NCBI GenBank assembly: GCA_028274465.1
Contig: CM051457.1
Location: 13,691,097 to 13,755,096, forward strand
DNA: 64,000 bases
Direction: 5' to 3'
Origin: Plantago ovata
Taxonomy: Eukaryota; Streptophyta; Magnoliopsida; Lamiales; Plantaginaceae
Shown here: positions 44,838 through 56,400 of the stretch, piece by piece
Numbering within the stretch: the first letter of the stretch is position 1
Layout: every line of letters begins with the position of its first letter
The notes under the pieces: model-generated
The model's database searches: none
Told to the model about the DNA's origin: nothing
The model's input: only the letters and a program-made list of their open reading frames with translations
Position numbers and translations under genes: made by a program

Positions 44838-46566
44838 CTATATGTGGCCACTCTCACCGGCAGGTCCAGGACGAGTGTTTAGAAGAGGCTGAAGTGCTTT
44901 CACTACAATGGTCATGTTTGGCCGGAAATCAGCTTCATATTGTACACACAAAGCAGCAACAGCAGCCATCTGCATTTGGGTCAAGAAAATGTGTAAGCTC
45001 AATCAGACGGGAACAATGAAGAACAGAGACACTTGTTCCAGAGAGAGGGGTAATTAGGAACAGATGGAGTAGACAGAAGAAGAGATTATTAAACAAACTA
45101 CAGTACAAACATCAACAGTCATATATTAGCCCGCAAGTATCTATACTGCATTCTGCAGAGATCTATTTGGTAGTAACATTCGAGAGGGAATATAGGAAAA
45201 CTGCAAAATGCACCTACATAACAGAACTCAACCATCATGAGCCTGTCTTCAGAACAAAGACCAAAACATGCTTTCATGACTTAATGTGATACAATGCCAG
45301 GTTAAAAGTACATAATTGAGTCCACAAGTGATAGATCACAGTATTATCATAGTCGAAAAATTCTACTACCTTAGCAACTGCCTTTGGTGGGTAATCTCCT
45401 CCAAGTCGGCCATCAATGCATTGTCGGACCTTGTCTTCACTCAATTTTGGTGTAGCCTGAAGTATATAGCAGAGTCATACTATAAATTGCTGATAAGTAG
45501 GCTTGTACGCATACAAACAATAATGGGAGAGAGAAAGGGGAGAGAAGCTTATACCCATGTAACTAAGCTTTGTTGACCACGAGGTAAGGTGTGATCGACG
45601 GGTTTTCGTCCAGTTAGAAGCTCTAGCAAGACAACTCCAAAGCTGTACACATCACTCTTTGAATTCAACTGTCCAGTCATTGCATATCTGCCAATTGGAA
45701 AATGCAAGCAGTTCAAAACATAAATAAGAAATTATTTTAGTATAAAAAAGAGAGTTGTTAAATGACATCAACTTATGAATTCAGGAGGAGAGATTATGAG
45801 TGGAAAATTGATTGAAACCTACTCTGGAGCATGATATCCAAAGGTCCCCAGGACACGAGTAGAGTGAAGACGAGCAGCCATATCAGGAGCTTGATTTGAT
45901 AAATCAAAGTCAGCTATCTTAGCTACATCCTCATCAAATATTAATACATTGCTGGACTTAATATCACGGTGAACAATGTGAGGTTCTGCTTTTTCATGAA
46001 GATATTCAAGGCCCTTGGCAGCCCCAACTGCAATTTTGACACGTTGAGACCAAGAAAGAACAGGACCAGGTTGTGCTCCTTTAACTCCTTTCCTTCCTGA
46101 AAGAATAATCCTCACGTCATAAACAATGAATTCCTCAAGATGGATAAAAATTATCAACTTTCTTCTACTGTCTGCTTTTCCCCAGGTGAGAAAGGTGGGC
46201 AGGGCAATGAGGAGCGGATATAATAAATATCTTATAATTTTATTTTATTTTGAAACGGCAAATATTACAACTACTCCTACACCAATGCTATACAAATTTC
46301 CTAAACCACCTTATTTATCCATATCTAAACCAACTTTATACCTCCGCCACCGCTGGGGATCGAACCCTGCACCTCTCCTTTCACTATCCCAACTCCTTAC
46401 CGCTGACCTTATGACTCCAATAAATAACTTATAATGAACTAATGAGTGAGTATAATGTCCTTTAACTTCGACAAAATAACTACTAATTCCATATCAGTTT
46501 ATCAACTTTAAATGTCTCTGGCAAAACCAAACTTAACCTCCAACCACCCACCATGACCACCACACA

Positions 46567-46601
<35 letters not shown>

Positions 46602-47934
46602 AAAAGGTAAGGAATATATCCATTATCTGTAATATGAAAACCATAAATAATTAGCAGACATCAAGATAGTGATCACGCAAAATATATAGATGCCTTTGGG
46701 TGCAAATTGGAAACCTTTGGTACGGGAAGTATTATGAAACCACAAATGAACATAACATAAAATTATCACTATTACATCTGTCTCTACCTAACGTGTTGGT
46801 TGAGCAATGCATGCGGTGGTACAAAACCAAATTTCTCAAATTAAGACATGCTATATCAGAAAGTGACTATATTTATGACATAAAATTAATTAAAAAAAAA
46901 AAAAGATGCATCACAGTATATTCTTGATTTTATGTGTGATATATAGTCCAAAATGAAATTGGAAGGCATAACTGAAATCAGTTTTGCTGTCACGAATACT
47001 TCCAACATACCATGAAGAATGTCATGAAGAGATCCATTAGACGCAAATTCATAGGCCAGAACGCGTTGATTTCCATCAACACAATAACCAAGCAGTTCCA
47101 CAAAATTTTCATGTTTTAGCCTTGACACCATAGAAACCTGCGAGTTAAAATCTATATTATTCAAATAGCTCAATGTCCAATTCCGAGGTGCAAGAATTAC
47201 ATATCTTTAAACAAACCTGTGCCAAGAACTCATCATCTGGTTGCTTGCTTGAATCCAACTTCTTTATAGCAGCAGTCTTGCCACTATTAAGGACTCCATA
47301 ATATACTCTTCCATATGAGCCTTCCCCAATCAATGAATTAGTGCTAAAGGTACCTGTAACTTCCTTCAATTCATCCACAGTAATGGGTGGAACTGAGATT
47401 GGCTGGACTTTCACAGCTTGGGCTTTTGTTGCAGCTTCTGTAGTATGATGACCTCCATCATTTCCTATCAAGAAAACCAATCTGAGTTTATACTTAATAT
47501 TCTTGTCAACAGGAGAAAAAAGAGAAAAGAACAAAGAATCATATTGAGTCAGAACTCTATTACATGCTTTCATGAAAAAAACTAGTTCACAAGATCCAAC
47601 ATTCCTAAAGCAGTGAAATTAAAGGAGTCCATGAAAGAAGAATGTTTCTTAAATTAAGACGTTCAACTAAGCAGCCAAGATATAACTTGATTTAGAGGTA
47701 AATCATTTCCAATACAGGCAACACCTAGTACATTCCACTAACAGAGTCAAGGAAACAAATAAATTAAAACAAAATGAACAAACAGTCACAAACTTATTGC
47801 TTTTCTCAATCACAAATAACAGTCATAACTATGTGTTTTGTCAAATTACCAGCTGCATTTTTAACAGCATATTGACCTCCACCATCAGCTTGTTTGCTAA
47901 AATCATCTTGTCCGCAGCAGCCAAAGCAACTCAT
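44838..47934 (-). CDS. PTI1-like serine/threonine-protein kinase
   Basis: Seven coding exons: 47934-47850, 47464-47217, 47137-47011, 46096-45823, 45687-45555, 45456-45370, 44969-44838. They sum to 1,086 nt, 361 residues, the family's usual length, with all phases consistent. PTI1-like kinases act downstream of receptor kinases and OXI1 in stress and redox signalling, mostly at the plasma membrane. The N-terminus MSCFGCC has cysteines suited to S-acylation. Kinase landmarks are the glycine loop GEGSYG (about residues 75-80), the AAIKK lysine (about 95), HRDIKSSN (196-203), ADFDLSNQ (the family's DFD in place of DFG, about 216-218) and APE (243-245). The start Met is the only one before the conserved N-terminal block. 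A SINE sits in intron 3. A 5'-UTR intron probably ends at 47983 (ATAG|GATAAAG, minus strand), with the leader exon near 49.0-49.1 kb. Confidence 0.95.
46239..46418 (-). mobile_element. SINE with 17-bp target-site duplication, in kinase intron 3
   Basis: The 180-bp body on the minus strand starts GGAGTCATAAGGTCAGCGGT, carries the B box GGTTCGATCCC about 50 bp in, and ends in an AAAATAAAATAAA-type tail. It is flanked by 17-bp direct repeats (46222-46238 and 46419-46435) differing at one base. The tRNA-like head, A-rich tail and long target duplication together define a SINE insertion. Confidence 0.9.
46559..46605. repeat. (CA)n followed by A-run
   Basis: A short CA microsatellite runs into about 26 A residues, within the large intron 3 of the kinase gene. 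Confidence 0.9.
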
Positions 47935-49140
47935 ACTTGATACTTTGATCTCCTCTTCGGTCAAATAATGTACTTCTTTATCCTATCATCAAAAAGGAGA
48001 AAGCGATCAATGACTCACAATGTATTGGTTCTATCGGAAACAATAATTTAAGAAATAAGTCTATAACGATCATTATTAATCAGGCAATAACATAACACAA
48101 TGCTAGTGGGACATACAAGACTCTGCCGAGCAAAATCATAAACTCTGGCTCTAAGAGATGTTTATTCAACATAAGCACTGAGATTAACAAACAAAATCTT
48201 GCAAGAGATTGTCTATTCAATCAAGAAAGTTAACAATATAGGACAGCCCTTAGTTATTGCTTTATTAGGTAAACGATCCCAAGCTTGCATTAAAACGTCC
48301 ATATAACGAAAACCACAAACAACACGTGGTGATAGTAACACCGAGTCACAAAATTTCAATAAATGAAGAGATAACCGCATAAAATCCTAGAAGCAAAATT
48401 TGTTAAAATGGTTAAGAATCAAATCCTACAAGCAAAATTCATTAAAATGGTTAAGGATCATAGTCGTTACGATCATTAAAAGAGTAAATATTCCCTCATC
48501 CAAGTGTAACAGTTTTCTTATGTTGATCAAATTACCCTATTACACAGAGGTTTACAGTTGCTCCATCACTCCACTTACTAATCCATTTTAGATTACTACT
48601 ACATCATTGATTGCCTGTTACAATAGGTACAAAGCTAATTCAAATCGAGTTAAAAATTGAGCACCTCATAAACTACGGCTTAATACACTACTGCTGGCAT
48701 CGGAAACTACAAAAACAAAAAAAGTCCAATCAAGTTACACATACTATATGTAGTTGTATTGTATATGTACAGAAACTAGACACAAAATGATGTTCACATA
48801 TATACAATTTCCTACCAAATTGCATAACAGATCTGAAAATTTAGCAGTGGATTGACAGTTACAAGCAATTGAGGAAGAACTCTGCAACAAAAAGGGTAAA
48901 GGAGAAGTGATAGACAAACAAAAAAAGCAGTTGAATCGAGTAGGTGCAAATGTGAAATGTAGATCAGTGAACCATGGGAGAGAGTGACCAGACCTACGAT
49001 AGGCGATCAGCAGAAAATCGTCACTGTCACTTGAGCAAATGAGAGAGACGGTGAAAAAGAGAGAAGAAGAAAATAAAAAAATCCGGAATCCGAAGCCGGC
49101 GAGAAATGCGGAACACAAGAGGTATTAATATGGGCTTCCG
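47935..49140 (-). promoter_or_regulatory. 5'-UTR, leader intron and promoter zone of the PTI1-like gene
   Basis: No other gene. A splice acceptor-like site at 47983 and a CT-rich minus-strand leader near 49020-49080 suggest a leader intron of about 1 kb. 48382-48459 is a tandem duplication of about 39 bp with a few mismatches. Confidence 0.4.
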
Positions 49141-51838
49141 CTCTGTTTACGGTAAATGTTAAAATTTGCACAAAGTCGTGATTTTGGACTTCTAAATATT
49201 AAAGTACGGTATATGTTTGGCTGACCTTAATTCATCCAAAAAAAATTGAACTTAAATTTAAAAAATTTAATTATATATAATTGAGGTGAACTAAACTAAA
49301 TTGAAAATTGTATTTTTAACTTGAATCAGAACCTAAGCATTCACATGTCATCATATTAGATGATTCTATCCCAGTTGGTCCAATGAGTTTGTGGATAATA
49401 GCTGATAAGATGATTCGGAGATATGGGGTAACCGATAGATTATGTGTTTGTTTTAACAAAACGAACTGATAAGGTGACTGCTAACTAATCAGTCCCCTTA
49501 TTTTTAATAAGTTATATAGAGTAGTTTATCAAATCAGTCAATTTATTGACATTTACCAAACAAACTTATTTAGTCAAACGGCAAATAAGTTGATTTACTT
49601 TGACTTATCACATATCAGCCGACATCCAATGTATCAATTAATGTTTGTTATGTTTGCAAAAAATACTTTTCTTTTTTTTCTGTGTTTCGAGAATAAAATA
49701 GTTTCGTTATGGACTCATGGCATGCTTTGTTAATGTCATTTTGCCCAACCATGGGGTGTTATGGGAGCTTTAATTTAGTATTTCCACAATTTCATTATTT
49801 TTATTTATTCATTCAATTTTATTGTCCAAAAATACATAACATGTCGTTGTAATATATTGTTTTTATTTCATATTCAAAAGTGGCGGGTTGGAAAGTACAT
49901 AATTTTGTTGATTTTTATTGGAGAGATAAAAAATTTGCTTTCTTCGTTCCAAAATTACAAAAAATGTCACATTTCACATTTTTTAAGGTCAAGAAAATGA
50001 AATGTGATTAGAAAAATGATAGTCAAGTATTCAATTTTGACCACATTTTGAATGGTTGATGCCTTGATGGGGAGGGTGATGGGTGAAGCACCGAAGCTCA
50101 TTGGGCATATTGATTCAGATCATTAATTAAGAATTCATCCTCCAACTCTTGAACAATTACAAATAGATAAATTCAATTAAAATACTTGTTTTTGGTTTTA
50201 AAAATAAAAAGTACAAATTGTTTAAAGTAGATAGCAGCATCCATTTACTTCTTTCTCAACTTCTGGTGGTTATGTGTTTTATTTCAGAAGAAACTGCGGT
50301 AGAAGTTATAAAATAAAACACTAAAAACTACTTTTACTACTCTAAAAACACAAAAATACTTTTTTAAAGCATTTGAAAACACACAATAAGGGAGATGAGA
50401 GAGAGTGATATTATAATGGTTAAATAAAATGAATATAATTACTAAAACAGCTGAGGGTATATGCTCAAAATAAAATTTTGAATCGTACTACACTTATGAC
50501 AATACTCGCTCAATTTTCTTCGAAGTTTTTCGTTTTTTAATTTTACCAATTCAAGATGTGGCAACGGGTTAGTCAAGAGTACGTTCAAAGTCTATTTATG
50601 TGACTTTAGGGGCGTTCCATTAAAAGTTTCATATACTAAAAATAGAAATAATTATTATGAGCATTACCTGAAGAAAATAGAAATGATTTAAAACTTTACC
50701 ATTCTACCAGCCATTTTTTATTCATTATTCACACTAATAATACATCACTCACCATTCATCATAATTTACTCATTTTTTATTCAAATAATACCCTACTCAT
50801 AATATTTTTCTTTAAATTTTTTACTCAAGTAATATTTCACTTATATGTACGTGCCTTTGTTAATACACAAAAATTAAAAGAAAATCACAAGAAGGTAACA
50901 ATATACTCACCTTAAACCCTTGTGGTGCCGAAAAAGTGAAGTATGAAAGTATGGAGTAATTAACACGTGGTATGCTGACGATCCTCAACAGACAACCAGT
51001 CAAGTATCAAGCAAACCAAATATAATGAACTGGTTAGGTGGTATGGTGGTTAAGGTGTTGAAGTAGTAATTAAGAGAGGTTGTGGGTTCGAACCCGGCAG
51101 ATATATAAGTTTGATATAGATGTATTTAGAGTTATAAGGGGGTGAATAATTAGAAGTAGGGTAGTTAAATTTTTCATTAAAAAAAAGGAGGAAATCCCCA
51201 ACAACTAAGTCATCATGCGCTACCAGTATAGCTGAAATTATTTTATTTCTCTAACCAACAGCAACACGATCATTATCCGTTACCAGTGTTAGTAGATCGA
51301 TCAGATATGACGGAATGTATAAAAAAAGGTCAACGAAACATCAAAATCCATAAGAAGTGAATGTATTGGAAAGAGAATATAAGCAAGACAATGTAAATAA
51401 CTTATATGTGGTCAGAGGAAGGTAGAAAGACGAAGATCCACCGGATAAAATCTTTGTCGTCAAGCCATCAATTTAATTTTCAACCAAATCGAAAGGCTAA
51501 ACCGATAGAAATATAAATCTGGACAAGGATATTAAGAATGTGTCATTTTTAGAGTGATTGGAGACCAGACTGCGGAGATTTGGTAGGAATACATAACTCT
51601 AATGGGGTTTCAGGAGTGATAATATCGGCCTAGAGAGAAAGTACAATGAATGAATAAGGTATTTCGGTCGATTTAATTATCAAATGAATTAAGTAAAGTG
51701 CGAAAAGCAAGTCAATTGAACTACCACACCAAATGTCGAATTTAGTAAAGTGCCAAACACTTGGTAAATTCTTATGACAACTCATAGATTAGTTAGTTAG
51801 AATCTTGTGTATGATTTAGTTACCTTAAGGCTCTGTCC
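49141..51838. other. Intergenic DNA with SINE-like repeat
   Basis: AT-rich, without a recognised gene. A SINE-like head lies at about 51037-51180 (see separate entry). Confidence 0.45.
51037..51180 (+). mobile_element. SINE-like tRNA-derived repeat
   Basis: GGTATGGTGGTTAAGGTG (A-box region) is followed by GGGTTCGAACCC (B box) about 40 bp on. A body containing TATTTAGAGTTATAAGGGGG and an A-run at about 51179-51186 follow. The head differs from the 46.2-kb SINE but the layout is the same. No clear target duplication. Confidence 0.6.
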
Positions 51839-52011
51839 TCTTCGTTTGAAAAAGTTTGAACTGAACTGAACTGAATAGATCTGAACTGAACTTATCCGTA
51901 GTACAAAATACTATTAGTCAAATCTGAACTGAACTGAACTGAATACATCTGAACTGAACTGAACTAAATTGAATTTATTTTCATCAATTTTCAAATGAAA
52001 ATAACAGAGCC
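51839..52011. mobile_element. Tourist-like MITE, relative of 7268-7476
   Basis: A 173-bp element with 22-bp terminal repeats (18 of 22 match; both ends GGCTCTGT) and TAA target duplications (51836-51838 and 52012-52014). The interior is repeated CTGAACTGAA. This is the same terminal layout and inner motif, in the opposite sense, as the copy inside the gypsy integrase. Confidence 0.85.
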
Positions 52012-52017
52012 TAACTA

Positions 52018-52095
52018 GGTCCTGTATTATTCGTTTGAAAAAACATTCTCTCCAATTCAACTATTTTCAAATCGGGTCGATTCAGTTCAAATAAT
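52018..52095. mobile_element. Partial Tourist-like copy abutting the previous one
   Basis: GGTCCTGTATTATTCGTTTGAA resembles the 22-bp terminus of the neighbour, and TCAGTTCAAATAAT occurs downstream. No closing terminus is found, so this is a fragment or a second insertion next to the first. Confidence 0.45.
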
Positions 52096-53031
52096 ATTTT
52101 TTTAATGTCCAATAATGAGCCCATGCTTGGGGGCTACATATTTGTAGCCCCAAATAAGCTCCAAATAATATTTTTTTTAATTTCATTTTTTTTCTATTTC
52201 ATCATGTGTGTTGCATGTGGAATGTATGTGTCATGTGGAACCCAAAAAAAAATCTATAATAAACCCAACCATTATAACAAAAAAATAAAAATGACTTATT
52301 TGGGTTTAAATCTCAACCATTGTCATTGCTTGATAGAGTAATTTATTAGAAAAGGATAATATTACTAGTCTACTAGTACTACTACTACTACTAGTGAAGT
52401 TTTACTTGGTTGGACTAAGTTTTACCAATAGTGACAGGGGAAGTTTGACAAAGAGTAGACCAAAAAATGACCCACAAAAAGGACCAATGAATAACAAACA
52501 GTACAGTGTACACTCGATTTTCTCATGGATCGACAGCACAAATGAAAAGGAATACAAGAAAGAAAAGGAACAGCAACAATAATTAAATCAAATTAAATAA
52601 TAGCAGTACTATATTGTCTGTCTGTCTCTCTCTCTATCTATCTCATCTTCTTTGTTCCACATTTCATTTCTCAATTCAATTCAATTCATCATCAAAACCC
52701 ACCCAACCCAACCAACAAAACAAACAAACCCACACCATACCCACTATCCTCAATCCGCACCTTTCGCCACCGTCCCTCCCCAACTTGTCCTCTACTTTAT
52801 TCTCCCCACTCACCACTGCAATTTGATTCTTCTTCTCCTCCTCCTTCTTTCTGCTCCAATCATCATCCAATCAATCAATATGGATTCTCCTTCTCCTCCT
52901 TCTCCTTCATCAGTTTTCTGATTATTATTATTATTATTTTTATAATAATAATTATTATTTTTAAGTTAACTTTTGTTGCTGGTTTGGTTTTTGTTTGGTG
53001 GAGATACTTTTATCATCAATTCATCAGCATC
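52096..53031 (+). promoter_or_regulatory. Promoter and leader region of the SPL gene
   Basis: Holds a (GTCT)/(CT)n tract at 52616-52650, pyrimidine-rich leader-like sequence to about 52870, an upstream reading frame (52880-52921) and an ATT/AAT-rich stretch at 52922-52965. The exact transcription start is not visible. Confidence 0.4.
52880..52921 (+). promoter_or_regulatory. Upstream open reading frame in SPL leader
   Basis: An ATG opens a 13-codon frame ([13 protein letters not shown], then TGA) 111 bp before the SPL ATG. If the leader starts upstream of it, as the CT-rich sequence suggests, the frame would be scanned first and could dampen SPL translation. That effect is inference. Confidence 0.4.
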
Positions 53032-53383
53032 ATGGAAGCTACTGCTAGATTTGGAGGTGAATACTACGATTGGAGAAGCAACTCTTCCTTGGAGTGGGAC
53101 CCAAATCACTGGAAATGGGATGGCGATCTGTTTATTGCCACCCCTGTGCAGCCTGTAAATAATAAGCATCATAATGACACCACACCTACCACAACCAGCA
53201 AGCAGCTGTTTCCTCTCTCTACAACCACTACTGTTAACGGACTTTCCTCCAAATCCAACAGCGAGTATTCCTGTTCTGAGGAGCTACTGATCCGTGCTGA
53301 TAATGGTGTCAGGGAGCTCGAGAAGAAGCGGAGGGCTAATGCTATTGAAGGAAATACCAACTATAACAACACCAGCAACAATC

Positions 53384-53439
<56 letters not shown>

Positions 53440-56400
53440 AGTAGTAATCTGACTCTGAATCTGGGAGGTGAATTTGGCGCCGGGAAGAAGACAAAATTGG
53501 CGGGACAGAACCAGCCGAATCGAGCTGCTGCTTGTCAGGTTGAGGCCTGTGCAGCTGATCTGAGCAAGGCTAAGGACTATCACAGGAGGCACAAGGTCTG
53601 TGAGGTTCATTCTAAGGCTACTAAGGCTCTTGTTGCCAATCAGATGCAGCGTTTTTGCCAGCAGTGTAGCAGGTTTACTTTCATCCTCCTCTTCTTCTAA
53701 TTCTTCAGATTTGGTTTGTTGGAGTTTCAGATTTTAGATCAGAGGTGTGGTGTGATTTGTTAGCTTCCGATCCTGTGTGTCCTTAGTTTGATTGGCTAAT
53801 AGTCTACTCGATTTCATTTCACTTCCTGCCTGGTTAGGGTTAGTATTGCAGCTTTTGGTGGTGGTTATTTGTTTGATTCTGTGGATACAATATATGTTCG
53901 AGCTTTTATTTCTTTGATTGGAAAGTACATCCTTATTGAATAGTCTACTCGATTGCATTGGACTTCCTGAAAAAGATTTGGTGGTAGTTACGCAACTGAA
54001 TTGTTTGATTCTATTCTATGCATAAAGTTTGTGAACATTACATTGGCAGATTTCATTCCCTTCAAGAGTTTGATGAAGGGAAGAGAAGTTGTCGGAGACG
54101 TCTAGCCGGCCACAACAAGAGGAGGAGGAAAGCACAGCCGGAGAGTGTTCAGAACGGCAGTGGTGGCGTTGTCAATGATAACCAGGCGAGTGGTTATCTC
54201 TTAATGACTGTACTGAAGATACTCTCCAATATGCACGGTAAGCCAATCAAATTAGTTACTACATGATTTGCGCTGATGCATTTTATGTGATTGAAAAGTT
54301 GATTATGTGATCCACAAATTTTGTCACTGGCAGTCAATAAGTCGAACCACACTGACGGTCAGGATCTGCTTTCTCATCTGCTGCAAAGCCTTGCCAGTCA
54401 AGGATCTCAAAACATCATTAATAATCTAAATTTATTGGGAAACTCGGAGCTAGTTGCTACACTACTATCAAACGGATCTCTTGGGAAAAGAAATTGTCCT
54501 AATGAATTGCCGAGAAAGGATGAGGAACCACAGGTTGTAAGATCTGAAAGGCCAAATGTCATGCTACCCATACAGACCAGGTCTCAAATTTATTCTGAAG
54601 AGAGGGACACTTCTGGTGGAAGGAGCAAACTGAATGATTTTGATCTGAATGACGTTTATGTTGATTCTGACGACACCACGGATGAGATGGAAAGATCAAC
54701 TGGTCCCTTGGATCTCGGAACTGTTTCAGTGGAATGCCCTTCCTGGGTGCAACATGACTCTCATCAGTCTAGTCCTCCTCAGACTAGTGGGAACTCGGAT
54801 TCAGCATCTCAACAGTCACCTTCCAGCTCTAGTGGGGATGCTCAGGTATCATTTTATGTTTCCCTACATGTTTCTTTCAGCTGTCTTTCGAAGTTTGTTT
54901 TATTTCATGCTGTTTGTCATGCTTTTGAAATCCTGTAATGGAATTATTACCATTGAATGAGCATTGACAAGAGTAATCACGGATTTCTATCTCATGGAAA
55001 ATTTCTATGGGAAACGTTATAATCCCATAAGTTTGTATGACTATTCTAGAGTTTCTCCTTTCCAGAGTCAGGACTCACTTGCTGTGCTGTATTTTACGGT
55101 CTTTCTTACTTTGTGTTTCTGTGGAAATCGTATCAAATGTCTCCATGTTTTCCATCTGTGGTGTTTTCAAGAAAAATGTACATAAATTTTTAACGGATGT
55201 CACTGACAGCAAATTGCACAAGTGGCAAGTGTGGAGGAGCTTGATGCAACGTTCCCTTCTTTCGTTTGTTAAACTTTCTTCCATAAAATGGATATATCAA
55301 GAAGTGAACAGCTATCAAATTTGCTTTTCATGCTCTCTAATTAAAAATTTAGCGGATTCTACTGCTTTTGAAGTACAATTAGATGTGGTTCGATGCAATG
55401 TGGATCATTGTGTAAACTATGATAAAATGTGATGTTGACTTAAGAAGTACTCTTTTATTATATGGGGCAGAATAATGTTTTCTATTAAAATGTTCTATCC
55501 TTCGGTACATTTATTTTGCTTTCTAATTTACCTTTGATTATCGCTGCAGAGTCGCACGGATCGCATTGTTTTCAAATTATTTGGGAAAGAACCAAGTGAT
55601 TTTCCCATTGTTTTACGAGCTCAGGTTCTTTTGATTTGCCTTTGTTCAACAACTCAAATATCTTATTGCAAGCCCATATATCACAATTTCTGTTTCCAAA
55701 TCTATCTCTCGCTCAGAGATTTAATTATTTCTATCCGAATGTACAGATTTTTGACTGGTTGTCTCACAGCCCTACTGACATAGAGAGCTACATTAGACCA
55801 GGTTGTGTAGTTTTGACAATGTATCTTCGCCAATCGGATTCTGCTTGGGAGGAGGTGTGGTTTCTCTAACACTTGTTAGTTGTTAACTTGTTATCTCCTA
55901 AGATAACTGAACCCACTTTAATGAACTAAATCAAATTGCTTTTTCAGCTATGTTGTGAACTGAGAACTAGTCTGAGTAGGCTTCTGGATTTTTGTGACGA
56001 TCACACGTTTTGGAGTACTGGGTGGATCTATATCAGGGTGCCAAATCAGATGGCATTTGTATATAATGGTCTGCTTCTCTAAAATTGTCCTACTATCATC
56101 TATTACAGCATCTATGTATTCAAAATTAAGTGTAAATATATTTTGAGGAAGTGTGTAAATTTCTTTTTATTTGAATTGCTAATGCAGGTCAATTGGTGGT
56201 TGATGCGTCTTTGCCATTTAGGAATGACAGTAGTTCTATGATACTGAGTGTCAAGCCTATTGCCGTGCCATCATCTGGTGGAGCTCAATTTGTTGTTAAA
56301 GGCTTTAATTTAGTTCGACCCTCCACAAGGTAATTCCATGTCATCAAATCTGTCTTCCTTTCCTTTTTGTTTTATATCTGTGTGTAGTGGGTCGTCCCTG

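Noticed and set aside
48744-49118. 124-codon minus-strand frame upstream of the kinase
   Set aside because: CT-rich leader of the PTI1-like gene; the frame does not join the coding exons and has no domain.
53284-53610. 108-codon minus-strand frame with polyisoleucine
   Set aside because: Antisense of the AAT repeat in SPL exon 1.
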